Assembly (NCBI GenBank): GCA_021800795.1
Contig: JAJYYO010000019.1
Coordinates: 1 to 64,000 of the forward strand
Direction of reading: 5' to 3'
Length of the DNA: 64,000 bases
From: Pseudomonadota bacterium
GTDB lineage: Bacteria; Pseudomonadota; Gammaproteobacteria; Burkholderiales; Gallionellaceae
Shown: piece by piece, positions 9,655-20,353 of the stretch
Layout of the letters: every line of letters starts with the position of its first letter
How positions within the stretch are numbered: position 1 is the stretch's first letter
The notes under the pieces: generated by a model
The model's input: only the letters and a program-made list of their open reading frames with translations
The model's database searches: none
Told to the model about the DNA's origin: nothing
Program-made: the position numbers and the translations under genes

Positions 9655-10740
9655 ATGGCTCAACTCGAAATCAAGAACGTCACACGTCGCTTCGGCGATT
9701 TCGTTGCGCTGGACAATGTCAGCCTGAACATCGAGGCTGGTGAGTTCTTCACGCTGCTGGGGCCTTCCGGCTGCGGCAAGACCACACTGCTGCGCATGAT
9801 CGCCGGTTTCGATATGCCCGACGCCGGACAGATTTTACTCGATGGTAAAGATCTCGCCGATATTCCCCCGGAAAAACGCCCGATCCACACCGTGTTTCAG
9901 AGCTATGCGCTGTTTCCGCATCTGACGGTAGCACAGAACATCACGTTTTCGCTCAGGATGGCGCGTAATGCACTGAGTGAAGTAAATGCTCGTTTGCAGC
10001 AGTCGCTGGATCAGATGCGACTTGCAGGCCAGGCAGACAAATACCCGCACGAACTCTCCGGCGGACAGAAACAGCGTGTCGCGCTGGCACGCGCGCTGAT
10101 CAACCGCCCGCGCCTGCTGCTGCTCGATGAGTCGCTGGCAGCCCTTGATGCGAAGCTGCGCGAAGAGGTACAGGTCGAGCTGATCAATTTGCAGCGGGAT
10201 ATCGGGATCACCTTTGTGTTTGTCACGCATGCGCAGACCGAGGCGCTGGCATTGTCGCACCGCATCGCGGTGCTGAATCATGGCAGGCTCGAACAGGTGG
10301 ATGAGCCGTCCAAACTTTACGGATTTCCCGGAAATCGTTTTGTCGCCGATTTCATCGGCCATATCAACCAGCTCGAAGCCCAGGTGCTGGAATCGGTTCA
10401 CAGCCATCTGCATCTTTCGGTCGCAGGCTTGGGAGACATCATCGCGCCGCCGCTGCCCGGTGCGATACCCGGTCAGCGCGGGGTATTCTCGATCCGCCCC
10501 GAACAGGTGCGCATCGGCATGCATAACGAACTGGCCGAATTGAAAAATCATTTTTCCGGAACGATACAAAGCGTGCTGTATCAGGGCGATGTAAGCGTGT
10601 ACCGGGTCGGACTTGCCGATGGCGTGACGGTTGAGGCGTTGTTGCCGAATTCGGCACCGGGACGGGCGCAACTGTTCGAGGCAGGCGATACGGTAAAAGT
10701 CGGCTGGCGCCACGATGCCGGAATGTTATTTCATGACTAA
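9655..10740 (+). CDS. potA: Polyamine-type ABC transporter ATP-binding protein (PotA-like)
   Basis: LLGPSGCGKTTLLRMIAGF, LSGGQKQRVALARAL, C-terminal TOBE region. Confidence 0.88.
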   Translation: MAQLEIKNVTRRFGDFVALDNVSLNIEAGEFFTLLGPSGCGKTTLLRMIAGFDMPDAGQILLDGKDLADIPPEKRPIHTVFQSYALFPHLTVAQNITFSLRMARNALSEVNARLQQSLDQMRLAGQADKYPHELSGGQKQRVALARALINRPRLLLLDESLAALDAKLREEVQVELINLQRDIGITFVFVTHAQTEALALSHRIAVLNHGRLEQVDEPSKLYGFPGNRFVADFIGHINQLEAQVLESVHSHLHLSVAGLGDIIAPPLPGAIPGQRGVFSIRPEQVRIGMHNELAELKNHFSGTIQSVLYQGDVSVYRVGLADGVTVEALLPNSAPGRAQLFEAGDTVKVGWRHDAGMLFHD

Positions 10741-11629
10741 GCCCTATAACAGCGAAGCGCGCCTGGGCAAATATCTGGTCGGCGGTCCGCCGTTTTTATT
10801 CTTGCTGCTGATGTTCGCGGCCCCTGCCGTGATCACGGTGATCGCTTCATTGAGTTACCCCGGTGAATTCGGCGGACTCGCGCCGCTTGTTGCGAGAGAT
10901 CCGGGCACCCTGCACGGCGTGACGCTGGAAACCTACCGGTTCTTTTTCAGCGATTTTATCTATATCGAAATTTTTCTCAAGTCTGTTTTAATGGCGTCCG
11001 CCACCACGCTATTCTGCCTGAGTCTGGCTTATCCGCTGGCGCTGTTGATCGCACGCAGCCCCAAAAAGCGTCGTGACAGGCTGGTGCTGCTGGTGATACT
11101 GCCGTTCGCCAGCAACTTCCTGATCCGCATCTATGCCTGGATGATCGTGCTGGGACCGCAATCGGCATTGAGTCGGCTGATCAACGGCATACTGAGCTTG
11201 TTCGGGCTGGCACCGGTGCACTTGCTGTTCTCGTCGTTCGCCGTGCTGATCGCACTGGTGTATGTGCATTTGCCGTTCATGGTGCTGCCGCTCTATACCA
11301 ATCTGGAGAAGCACGACCCCAGCCTGCTGGATGCAGCGCAGGATCTGGGCGCCAACGCCTGGCAGAGGTTCTGGCGGGTGACTTTTCCGCTGTCGTTGCC
11401 GGGCGTGTTCGCAGGCACGGCGCTGGTGTTCATCCCTGCGCTTGGCATGTTCGCCATCCCGGAAATTCTGGGCGGCACAGGCGATATGCTGATCGGCAAT
11501 CTGATCAAGGAGCAATTTCTGGTCACGCGCGACTGGCCGTTCGGCGCCACCTTGTCCATCATGCTGACCATCGCGGTGCTGATGATCGCATGGCTCACCG
11601 CAAAGCTTGGCGCACGCAGATATGTATAG
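10733..11629 (+). CDS. potB: ABC transporter permease, PotB-like
   Basis: EAA-like loop DAAQDLGANAWQRFWRVTFPLSLPG; overlaps upstream stop. Confidence 0.88.
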   Translation: MTKPYNSEARLGKYLVGGPPFLFLLLMFAAPAVITVIASLSYPGEFGGLAPLVARDPGTLHGVTLETYRFFFSDFIYIEIFLKSVLMASATTLFCLSLAYPLALLIARSPKKRRDRLVLLVILPFASNFLIRIYAWMIVLGPQSALSRLINGILSLFGLAPVHLLFSSFAVLIALVYVHLPFMVLPLYTNLEKHDPSLLDAAQDLGANAWQRFWRVTFPLSLPGVFAGTALVFIPALGMFAIPEILGGTGDMLIGNLIKEQFLVTRDWPFGATLSIMLTIAVLMIAWLTAKLGARRYV

Positions 11630-12401
11630 CAGCCGCTACGGACTATGGGCGGCGGCACTGGCAGTATACGCCTTCCTGTATCTGCCGCTGGCGATTGTCG
11701 TCGCCTATTCGTTCAACGATTCGCGCCTGAATGCCGAATGGGTGGGTTTCACCTGGCACTGGTACCAGGTGCTGCTGCATGATGAGGACATGCTGATCGC
11801 CGCCGGGAATTCGCTGCTCATCGCGCTGGTGTCCAGCCTGATTTCCACCGTACTCGGCACCCTGGCCGGTATCGCGATCTATCGCTACGACTTCAAACTG
11901 CTGAATTTCCTGGTGATGGCGCCGGTGGCGATGCCGGAAATCCTGCTCGGTGTGTCATTGCTGCTGTTCTACATTCAGGTGCTCAATCTGACGCTCGGCA
12001 TGCTGTCCGTGCTGCTCGCCCATATTGTGTTTTCCATCGGCTTCGTCGCCATCGTGGTGCGCGCAGGCCTGGCGGCGCTGGACGTGAGCATCTTCGAGGC
12101 TGCGCGGGATCTGGGTGCGTCGCCGTGGCAGACATTCCGCCATGTCACCTACCCGCTGATCCTGCCCTGTATGATTGCAGGCGGGCTGATGGCGTTCACC
12201 CTGTCGATCGACGATTTCGTGGTCACCTTTTTCACCGCCGGGGTGGGCGTACAAACGCTGCCGCTGCATATCTACTCGATGATCAAGACCTCCGTGACGC
12301 CGGAAGTGAATGCGGTATCCACGCTGCTGATGCTGCTGACGCTGGCGCTGATTCTGGCAGCCGCAAGGTTTGCGCCCGATATGCTGAAGGGAAAATACTG
12401 A
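11622..12401 (+). CDS. potC: ABC transporter permease, PotC-like
   Basis: EAARDLGASPWQTFRHVTYPLILP, SIDDFVVTFFTAG. Confidence 0.9.
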   Translation: MYSSRYGLWAAALAVYAFLYLPLAIVVAYSFNDSRLNAEWVGFTWHWYQVLLHDEDMLIAAGNSLLIALVSSLISTVLGTLAGIAIYRYDFKLLNFLVMAPVAMPEILLGVSLLLFYIQVLNLTLGMLSVLLAHIVFSIGFVAIVVRAGLAALDVSIFEAARDLGASPWQTFRHVTYPLILPCMIAGGLMAFTLSIDDFVVTFFTAGVGVQTLPLHIYSMIKTSVTPEVNAVSTLLMLLTLALILAAARFAPDMLKGKY

Positions 12402-13447
12402 TGTGGCGCTGTCTGCTGATCCTGGCGTTGGCAGGCTCGGCACAGGCCGAAAACCTGCTGCATCTGTACAACTGGAACAACTACATCTCGGATACCACGA
12501 TTGCGCGTTTTGAGGCTGAATGCGCCTGCCGGGTGGTGCAGGACTATTACTCGGATAATGAGGAAATGTTGGCCAAACTGACTGCCGGGGCTGTCGGCTA
12601 CGATCTGATCATACCGACGGGCAATGCGGTGGAATCGCTGATACGGCAGCACGCGCTGCGCGAGCTTGACAAGAGTCAATTGCCGAATCTGAAGAACATA
12701 GATCCTGCCTACTTGAACACCGCGTTCGATCCCGGCAATCGATACTCGGTGCCCTACGCATATACCATCACACTGATCGGCTATAACCGCGAAAAAATCC
12801 GTGCACTGGGTCTGCCTGTCGACAGCTGGGCGGTGATTTTTGAACCGCGCTATCTTGAAAAAATCAAGGGGCGCGTCACGGTGCTCGATAGCCAGCGCGA
12901 ACTGCTCGCGGCAGCGCTCAAATACCTGGGCTATTCTGCCAACGATACCGAGGAGGCGCACTGGATGCAGGCGCGCGATCTGATCATCCGCGCAAAGCCG
13001 TACTGGGCGGCATTCAATGCCTCCAGCTACATCAAGGAATTGACCGTCGGCAATATCTGGCTGGTGCAAGGCTATTCCAGCGACATCTTTCAGGCCGATC
13101 TGGATGCCGTGACGGCCAAACGGGGATTCCGCATCCAGGCTGCCATTCCCGGGGAAGGCGCGGTGCTGTCGCTCGATTCGATGGTGCTGCACAAATCGGG
13201 CCCGCGTCCTGATCTCGCGCTTCGTTTTATCAATTTCATGCTGGACGGTAAGAATGCGGCCGAACTCACCAACCTGATCGGTTCCGGAAACCCAAACCGC
13301 GACGCATTGCGCTATATCAGGCCGGAAATCGTGCAGAATCCGGCCATTTTTCCGGTATCTGTACAGCATCTTGAGATGCTGCGCGAGCTTGACCGCCATC
13401 AGCGCCGCGTACTGTCGCGCATTTGGACCGAGATCAAACTCAGATGA
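12401..13447 (+). CDS. potD: Spermidine/putrescine-type extracellular solute-binding protein
   Basis: Signal peptide MWRCLLILALAGSAQA then ENLLHLYNWNNYISDTTIARFE; TGATG overlap with potC. Confidence 0.9.
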   Translation: MWRCLLILALAGSAQAENLLHLYNWNNYISDTTIARFEAECACRVVQDYYSDNEEMLAKLTAGAVGYDLIIPTGNAVESLIRQHALRELDKSQLPNLKNIDPAYLNTAFDPGNRYSVPYAYTITLIGYNREKIRALGLPVDSWAVIFEPRYLEKIKGRVTVLDSQRELLAAALKYLGYSANDTEEAHWMQARDLIIRAKPYWAAFNASSYIKELTVGNIWLVQGYSSDIFQADLDAVTAKRGFRIQAAIPGEGAVLSLDSMVLHKSGPRPDLALRFINFMLDGKNAAELTNLIGSGNPNRDALRYIRPEIVQNPAIFPVSVQHLEMLRELDRHQRRVLSRIWTEIKLR

Positions 13448-13505
13448 GCGGTCAGCCGCCAAAAATCATGACACTGGCGGCGTGTCATTCAATGATGGTG
13501 AAGGA

Positions 13506-16500
13506 TCAGCCCGCCCAGGGTTCTGCGGGCGATCCTATCCATTTTGTTCCATCAGGGATGTTCTCGCCTTTCAGGATCAGGGTGAGCGGCCCGAGAGATG
13601 CCCCATCGCCGATATGGGCGCCATAAAGGATGGTGGTGCGTGCGCCGACGGTGACGCCACGGCCTATACTTACCGCGCCGATTTTCATGATGCGATCCTC
13701 GAACAGATGAGTCTGCGGGCCGCACCAGCTATTGAGCGCGGAGTAGTCGCCTACGCTTACGCAGTCGAACTCGGTCAGCTGGGTGGTGTCCATGTAAATG
13801 CCACGGCCCATCCTGCAGCCAAGCAGACGCAGGCAGGGCGGCAACATCGGCGTGCCGCGCAGGAAGTCTACAAAATTGGGTACGGCGATGGACTCATAGA
13901 GATTCGTGACCGCCTCGCTCCCCCATACAAAAGCCGTCCACATGGGCGCCGAGCGTGGCCGGTAGCGGCCAATCACCAGCCACTTGACGAGTACCACAAA
14001 TAAAAATGAACCTATGCCGTACAGAAAGCCTGCCAGCGACAGTGCCAGCAAGGTGTCCACAAGGAGCCCCGCGCCGGCCAGCGGCATCACCAGCGCAACG
14101 GTGAGATAACCCACCGCGATCACTACGGCCATCGGCATGACGATGCGCAAGGTTTCAACGGTTCCCCGGCTCAGGCGTCGCAACATGCGGGGATGAAAGG
14201 TGAGCGACGGATCAAACCCTTCAAATTGCTCGCGTGCAGGCAGGATGATGGGCGGGTTGCCGACCCAGGTGTCGCCCGGATGCATGCGCTCATTGGCAGG
14301 CACGCCCGATTGCACGCCGATCAGCACATCATCCGGCAAAATGCTGCCATCCGGCACAAAGGCGCCGTTCCCCAGAAAGGTGCGATTGCCGATGATCGTC
14401 GGGCGCAGGCTCATCCAGCCGCCCTCGATGCGCTCATCGCCCAGCATCACGCCGTCCGCCACGAAGCTGTCGGTGCCGATGGTCAACATGTCGGGCACGA
14501 CGCCCAGGGCTGTGGAAATTTCGGTGCCACGGCCTACCCGGGCGCCCAGCAGGCGGTACCACCAGGGCGCATACACGGTGGCATACAGGCCATGCAGGAC
14601 GAACAGGCTGGCTTCCTGTATCTGATTGCTCAGCCATTTGGAAAAATATACCGTGCTATGAACCGACCAGGAGCCTTCTTTTAATCGTGGCAGCACAAGA
14701 TAGCGGAAGCCTGCCGAGGCCAGTACGGTGACCAGCACCAGCACGGCGCTGGCAGGGATCGACAGGGTCAGATAGGTGAAAAACGCGCTTATCGGGGCCA
14801 CATGGGCATCGGCGATATTCAACCAGCGGCCATCCAGATAGTCGATCAGGATGAAGCTGGGGAATACCGGCAGGAAAAATACCACGGCAACCAGGTTGGC
14901 GCCCAGAAAGTAGAGCAAAATCTCCCACGCTGCGCGCAGGGCTGAAATGGCTACGCGCGGCCGACGGGCGGCGAGATCTGCTTCGGCTGCGAAATGCGCG
15001 GGTGCTCCTTCCCAGTGCTGTTTTTCGGGTACATGCCGCCCGGCGGGAAGGGAAGACAGTCCGCCCAGATGCGCATATTCGCCGAGTGCCGTGTCGCCTT
15101 CCATGACCGCATAAGAGTCCACTACGGCCTCGTTGCCGATGTTGATCGCGCCTAAAATCAGTTCGCCGCGTTCGACTCTGGCATTTTCCAGATTCACCGA
15201 AGAACCGATTGAGACGCCATTCCCGATAAAAAGCAGATCGGGGGCGCGTACCGACAGGGCGCCAATCAGTGCGTCACGACCGATGGTCGCCCCCAGTGCG
15301 CGCAGATACATCGCATTGAGCGACGAGCCGGACAGGAGGTGGCGCGGCGGTATTTCGGAAATGCGGTCTGCCAGCCACCAGCGGAAGTACATGACGCCCC
15401 ACAGCGGATAACGTCCTGCCCTGATTTTGCCTATTACCAGCCACTTCGCAGCGATGACGAACAAAAAGCTGCTGACATTGGCAAGCAGATAGACCAGCAG
15501 GGATGCGAGAATGGCGCGTGTCATGCTGTCACCGGGGTCGCCGGTGAAGTAGTGATAGGTGAAGAAAGGTGACAGCCATTGTGCCATCTTCAGGCATACC
15601 AGCGGCGGGATGACGGCGGCCTGGGCCATACCGCACAGGATGCGGCGCAGTCTGGGCGTTGTTACGATTTTTGTCTCGGCGGCAATATTCGACTGTTGTT
15701 TCTTGCTCAGTGCGCCGGCAATTAAATCCAGGCGGCGTTCGGAGTAAATGTCGTGTACCGTCACGTTGGCAAAACGAACGTCTTCGCGCAGCCGCGATAC
15801 CAGACGTGCCGCCAGCAGCGAATGGCCGCCTAGATCGGTAAAAAAATCCGCTGCGCGCAGCAGGGGTTGACCCGGGAACAGATGCTGCAAGGCGGAAAAC
15901 AGCGCCGCTTCCGCCTCGTTCTCCGGCGTGTCGGACTCATCATCGGGCAAGCCTGCGCCGGCCAGTGGCAGGGCGCGCAGCGCCTTGCGGTCTATCTTGC
16001 CGGAGGTCAGTCGCGGCATGATTTGCACGGCTTCAAAGCGCGCCGGTACCATGTAGGGCGGCAATTGATCGGCAAGGTTTTTACGCAACGCGGATGCGGT
16101 GGGTGCAGCATCGGCGCCGGCGACAAAATAGGCGACCAGTTGTTCCGCCTCGGCCACTTCCTTGAGTATAACGGCAGCCGTCGCGATGCCCGCTTCCCTG
16201 GAAAGCACGGCTTCGATCTCTCCCAGTTCGACGCGAAAGCCGCGGATTTTTACCTGATCATCGACGCGGCCCAGACACTGGACGTTGCCTGCCTCATCGA
16301 TGCGCGCCAGATCGCCGGTGCGATAGAGGCGGGCTTCGTGCTCACTGTCGGCATGGGGATTGGCTACGAATTTTTCGGAGGTCAAATCGGGGCGACCCAG
16401 ATAGCCTTGTGCCACGCCGGGACCGGTGATGCACAGCTCGCCCGTCTCTCCCGGCGGCAGCAGTTTAAGCTCGGCATCCACCACCAGCAGACCGTAGTTG

Positions 16501-17468
16501 GGCAGAGGTTTGCCGATGGTCACGGGTTCTGCCCGATGCAAGCGGGCAAGGCTCGCCGACACGGTGGCTTCGGTCGGACCATAGGTATTGAAGAGTTTCC
16601 GCTCAGGCGTTGCAAAGCGCTCGACCAGCGCCTGCGGACACATCTCGCCGCCGAGATTGATCAGCCTGAGACAGGGTACATCGTGCGGGAAAAGCGCCAG
16701 CAGGGTGGGTACGGCGTGCAGTACGCTGATCTGGTTGGCGTCGAGTGCGGAGGTCAATGCATCCGGATCGCCTGTGATTTCGCGAGGCGCCAGCCATAAC
16801 GTTGCGCCGACCAGGTAGGAAATCCAGATTTCCTCGAAAGACATGTCGAATGCAACGGAGAAACCCTGATAAACACGGTCATCGGTGCGCACCCCCAGCA
16901 CTTCGTTTTCGCTGCGCAAAAAATGACTGATGCTGCGATGATTTACCGCGATGCCCTTGGGTTTGCCTGTCGAACCGGAGGTGTAAATCACATAGGCCGG
17001 GCAATCCGGGCCGAAATCTGTACTGCGGCGGCGCAATGGCGCTGTTTCGATCAGGTCTTCGAATATCCACAAGGGGCGCGTGTAACCCTCAAGCAATGGC
17101 AAAAACGCGCGGCAGGTGAGCAGTCCGGGGCTGTTCGCATCGATCAGACAGACGTCTATGCGTGCCACAGGGGTATCGGCATCAAACGGTAGCCAGGCAG
17201 CCCCGGATTTGCTGATGCCCAGCTGCGCTGCCAACAGATCCAGCCCGCGCGGCAACCACAATCCCACCACCTGAGCGGTCTGCACGCCAAGTCCGATCAG
17301 GCAGGAGGCTACCTTGTCCGCCTCTGCATTTAATTGTGCATAGCTGAGTGTGCACCCGGCAAAAATCAGCGCCGTTTTATCCGGCAGATGAGTCGCGGTG
17401 GCTTCAAAAATGTCGGGTAAGGTTTCGTTCTTTAGAAGATCAGGGCGATGCGGGCCACGCAGAATCAT
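13506..17468 (-). CDS. Pls/PosA-family non-ribosomal peptide synthetase (A-T plus C-terminal membrane and left-handed beta-helix domains)
   Basis: A domain (YVIYTSGSTGKPKGIAV, YRTGDLARI), T domain (DLGGHSLLAARLVSRL), then TM segments alternating with hexapeptide-repeat blocks; 1320 aa. Confidence 0.88.
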   Translation of the reverse strand: MILRGPHRPDLLKNETLPDIFEATATHLPDKTALIFAGCTLSYAQLNAEADKVASCLIGLGVQTAQVVGLWLPRGLDLLAAQLGISKSGAAWLPFDADTPVARIDVCLIDANSPGLLTCRAFLPLLEGYTRPLWIFEDLIETAPLRRRSTDFGPDCPAYVIYTSGSTGKPKGIAVNHRSISHFLRSENEVLGVRTDDRVYQGFSVAFDMSFEEIWISYLVGATLWLAPREITGDPDALTSALDANQISVLHAVPTLLALFPHDVPCLRLINLGGEMCPQALVERFATPERKLFNTYGPTEATVSASLARLHRAEPVTIGKPLPNYGLLVVDAELKLLPPGETGELCITGPGVAQGYLGRPDLTSEKFVANPHADSEHEARLYRTGDLARIDEAGNVQCLGRVDDQVKIRGFRVELGEIEAVLSREAGIATAAVILKEVAEAEQLVAYFVAGADAAPTASALRKNLADQLPPYMVPARFEAVQIMPRLTSGKIDRKALRALPLAGAGLPDDESDTPENEAEAALFSALQHLFPGQPLLRAADFFTDLGGHSLLAARLVSRLREDVRFANVTVHDIYSERRLDLIAGALSKKQQSNIAAETKIVTTPRLRRILCGMAQAAVIPPLVCLKMAQWLSPFFTYHYFTGDPGDSMTRAILASLLVYLLANVSSFLFVIAAKWLVIGKIRAGRYPLWGVMYFRWWLADRISEIPPRHLLSGSSLNAMYLRALGATIGRDALIGALSVRAPDLLFIGNGVSIGSSVNLENARVERGELILGAINIGNEAVVDSYAVMEGDTALGEYAHLGGLSSLPAGRHVPEKQHWEGAPAHFAAEADLAARRPRVAISALRAAWEILLYFLGANLVAVVFFLPVFPSFILIDYLDGRWLNIADAHVAPISAFFTYLTLSIPASAVLVLVTVLASAGFRYLVLPRLKEGSWSVHSTVYFSKWLSNQIQEASLFVLHGLYATVYAPWWYRLLGARVGRGTEISTALGVVPDMLTIGTDSFVADGVMLGDERIEGGWMSLRPTIIGNRTFLGNGAFVPDGSILPDDVLIGVQSGVPANERMHPGDTWVGNPPIILPAREQFEGFDPSLTFHPRMLRRLSRGTVETLRIVMPMAVVIAVGYLTVALVMPLAGAGLLVDTLLALSLAGFLYGIGSFLFVVLVKWLVIGRYRPRSAPMWTAFVWGSEAVTNLYESIAVPNFVDFLRGTPMLPPCLRLLGCRMGRGIYMDTTQLTEFDCVSVGDYSALNSWCGPQTHLFEDRIMKIGAVSIGRGVTVGARTTILYGAHIGDGASLGPLTLILKGENIPDGTKWIGSPAEPWAG

Positions 17469-17590
17469 AAATATCTCAAAATGGGCAGCGGATGTCGACC
17501 CGCCTTAACGGACGCAGCTTACCATGCCGGCATGCAGATTTCACTCCATGTATTATCTCTGAAAAGCAGTCGGTTATTGAGACGGCAGTT

Positions 17591-18043
17591 TTACAACGCC
17601 TTCCCGATCACCGCCACGCCTGTCGTCAGCAGCCCCAGTGTCAGATTGACCGCAATCAGTTTGCGTATTTTTCCCAGCATTTCGCCGGCTTCTTTCCAGT
17701 TCTGTTCTGCGACATGGCGGCTGAATTTCCGGTAGCAGGAGAAGAATACATGGCCGTAAACCGCGATCATCACAAGACCCAGTGTCAGCATGAAGTGCAC
17801 ATGACGGCCCACCTGAGCCATGCCGCCATACAGGTGGATCATGTAAAGGCCGCTGATCGGCAGCGCAGCGACGGTAAACCAAACCCAGGCGAAGAAACGG
17901 CGGAACACCGAATCCCACAGTCGCAGACGCAGCGGCGGTTCGAGAATTTCCACGGCTGCCGGACGCAGCACCACATAGGCGAAAAACATGCCGCCGACCC
18001 AGATCAGGACGGACAACAGATGAATAAATTTTAATGGCGCCAT
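17591..18043 (-). CDS. CopD-like four-helix membrane protein
   Basis: FIHLLSVLIWVGGMFFAYVVLRPAA...GLYMIHLYGG...HFMLTLGLVM. Confidence 0.7.
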   Translation of the reverse strand: MAPLKFIHLLSVLIWVGGMFFAYVVLRPAAVEILEPPLRLRLWDSVFRRFFAWVWFTVAALPISGLYMIHLYGGMAQVGRHVHFMLTLGLVMIAVYGHVFFSCYRKFSRHVAEQNWKEAGEMLGKIRKLIAVNLTLGLLTTGVAVIGKAL

Positions 18044-18079
18044 AACAATCTCCAGTTTAAAAAAGTATCTCGGTTTTGA

Positions 18080-19630
18080 TCAGGAGCTGCAAGACAGCAT
18101 CGAGCAGCCGGGCTTGTTGATTGCCCAGTCCGGACGTTTGGCGGTCAGGTCTGCCGGAATGTCTTCATCATAAGGGTGGCGGGCCGCTTGCATCAGCCTG
18201 TCTATCAGGCTCAGATCGTCGTTCATGGCTGCATCGATTGCCTGCTGGGCCAGATAGTTGCGCAGCACGAATCTCGGATTCACAAGGTTCATGCGGTGTC
18301 GCCGCGCTTCGTCGGTATCCTGTTGCAGCGCAAGACGGGCAACATAACGCGCAAGCCAGGCCTCGAACAACTCACTGTGATCCTGGTAGAGCGCATCCTG
18401 ATAAAACGCGCTGCGCAAAGCGGACAACGCCGGACTCTGCTGTCTGATGTCGGCCAGGGCACGAAAGAATTCCGTCATATCCACCTGGGCGCGATGCATC
18501 AGTTCAAAAACCTCTTCGATCAGGCCGGCATCTTCATCCTTCAGTTGCAGCAGGCCGAATTTTGCGGTCAGCATGGCGGACAGGTTCGCCTGCAAGGTGG
18601 TGTCGAAATGGGCCAGTCCTTCGCCCAGTATGCTGCGGGAGGGCGCGACCGTTTCCAGTGCGTCGGCCAGACGCTCAAGGTTCCAGCGCGCCACGGAAGT
18701 TTGTTTTGCCAACGTATAGCGGCGCCAGTCTTCATCGGTGGTATTGGGCGTCCATCCCGGATCAAAGTTGTCCATCCAGCCGTATGGCCCATAGTCTATG
18801 GTCAGTCCGAGTATGGACATGTTGTCGGTATTCATCACGCCGTGCACGAATCCGACGCGCAGCCATTCCACGACGAGCTTAGCCGTCCTCTCGCAAACCA
18901 GTCTGAACCAGTCTGCAACGCGATTCGGCCCGCCGATCTGCGGGAAATCGCGCGCTATGGTCAAATCGAGCAGATTTTGCAGCAGTTCGCGTTCGCCACG
19001 CGAGGCCAGTATCTCGAAATTACCGAAGCGGATGAAGCTGGGCGCGACGCGGCATACGATTGCGCCGGGCTCCAGCGCAGGATTGCCATCATAAAACATG
19101 TCGCGCATGACGGTCTCGCCCGTTGCAATCAGGCTCAGGGCGCGTGTCGTGGGTATGCCCAGATGGTGCATCGCCTCGCTGCACAGGAACTCGCGCAAGG
19201 ACGAACGCAGCACCGCGCGGCCATCTGCGCGACGCGAGTACGGCGTCATGCCGGCTCCCTTGAGCTGCAACTCCCAGCGCTCACCGTTCTTGTTGATTGC
19301 TTCGCCCAGCGCAATGGCCCGTCCGTCACCCAGTTGTCCGGCCCAGTTGCCGAACTGGTGACCCCCATAGCAGGTGGCGTAGGATCGCATGCCGGGCAGC
19401 AGGCGATTTCCGCAGAAAGCCGCCAGAAAATCATCGGAGTGCACGTCTTGATCGGTCAGGTTAAGGAGTTGTGAGACTTCGCTCGAATAGGCCAGCAGTC
19501 TGGGACGGGCAACCGGGGTCGGATTGACGGCCGCCCAGCACACCCCCGGTGTATGTCGGGATTGCATGTTTCCCGTCTCGTCACCCGGCAAATCGCCGAT
19601 GAAACGGTTGTCAAATTTCAGTTGAAGCAC
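18080..19630 (-). CDS. selO: Protein adenylyltransferase SelO (YdiU/UPF0061)
   Basis: CYGGHQFGNWAGQLGDGRAIALGE, LQLKGAGMTPYSRRADGRAVLRSSLREFLCSEAMHHLGIPTTRAL; C-terminal SCSS. Confidence 0.95.
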   Translation of the reverse strand: MLQLKFDNRFIGDLPGDETGNMQSRHTPGVCWAAVNPTPVARPRLLAYSSEVSQLLNLTDQDVHSDDFLAAFCGNRLLPGMRSYATCYGGHQFGNWAGQLGDGRAIALGEAINKNGERWELQLKGAGMTPYSRRADGRAVLRSSLREFLCSEAMHHLGIPTTRALSLIATGETVMRDMFYDGNPALEPGAIVCRVAPSFIRFGNFEILASRGERELLQNLLDLTIARDFPQIGGPNRVADWFRLVCERTAKLVVEWLRVGFVHGVMNTDNMSILGLTIDYGPYGWMDNFDPGWTPNTTDEDWRRYTLAKQTSVARWNLERLADALETVAPSRSILGEGLAHFDTTLQANLSAMLTAKFGLLQLKDEDAGLIEEVFELMHRAQVDMTEFFRALADIRQQSPALSALRSAFYQDALYQDHSELFEAWLARYVARLALQQDTDEARRHRMNLVNPRFVLRNYLAQQAIDAAMNDDLSLIDRLMQAARHPYDEDIPADLTAKRPDWAINKPGCSMLSCSS

Positions 19631-19807
19631 AGATAATTGCGATTAAATTTTTACAGAGGCATATCTTACCTGACAAATATTGTCAGGAATAGAGCGCACG
19701 GGATAAATTGTCTGCCGGATTTGTGGCGGCTTGAAACAGCCTGTGCAAGGTATATACTTATCAGCTTGCAGCTTTTGTAGTAATGAGGAGTATATAAAAT
19801 CAACCGA

Positions 19808-20353
19808 TTGGCAGTGCAGCATAATGAACAGGACGATGACGACGATGAATTGTCATCGCCATTGCCGCTGGGCGTCAAGAACTACATCACGCCCGGCGGG
19901 CATCAAAAGTTGCAGGCCGAGTTGCAGCAGCTCTGGAAAGTCGAGCGTCCGGTGCTGGTCAATACCATTACCTGGGCGGCTTCCAATGGAGATCGTTCGG
20001 AAAATGGCGATTATATTTATGGAAAAAAACGCCTGCGTGAGATAGACAAGCGGGTGCGTTTCCTGCGCAAACGGCTGGATCAGGCCGAGGTGGTCGATCC
20101 GGCGCAGCGCGCAGCGTGTGAGCAGGTATTTTTTGGTGCGACGGTCACCGTTTGCGGTGAGGACGGCTGTGAGGCGACCTATGCCATCGTGGGTGTGGAT
20201 GAGGCGAACGTGTCGCGCGGCCATATCAGCTGGGTATCGCCTCTGGCGCGCGCCCTGCTCAAATTGCATGTGGGAGAGGTCGCGAAGTTGCAGACTCCGT
20301 CAGGTATCGTCGAGCTTGAGGTGGTGAAGGTTTGCTATCGGTCGTTAATGTGA
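19808..20353 (+). CDS. greB: Transcription elongation factor GreB
   Basis: NYITPGGHQKLQAELQQLWKVERP...NGDRSENGDYIYGKKRLREIDKRVRFL; TTG start. Confidence 0.92.
   Translation: MAVQHNEQDDDDDELSSPLPLGVKNYITPGGHQKLQAELQQLWKVERPVLVNTITWAASNGDRSENGDYIYGKKRLREIDKRVRFLRKRLDQAEVVDPAQRAACEQVFFGATVTVCGEDGCEATYAIVGVDEANVSRGHISWVSPLARALLKLHVGEVAKLQTPSGIVELEVVKVCYRSLM

Noticed and set aside
12272-13462. 396-aa minus-strand ORF antisense to potD
   Set aside because: Shadow ORF over a confident potD reading frame.
18080-18090. TGA of selO as a selenocysteine codon
   Set aside because: The frame ends ...SCSS-TGA; the conserved antepenultimate residue is already Cys, as in typical bacterial SelO, so TGA is the stop.
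18176-19474. 432-aa plus-strand ORF antisense to selO
   Set aside because: Shadow ORF opposite a clearly conserved SelO; no recognisable motifs.
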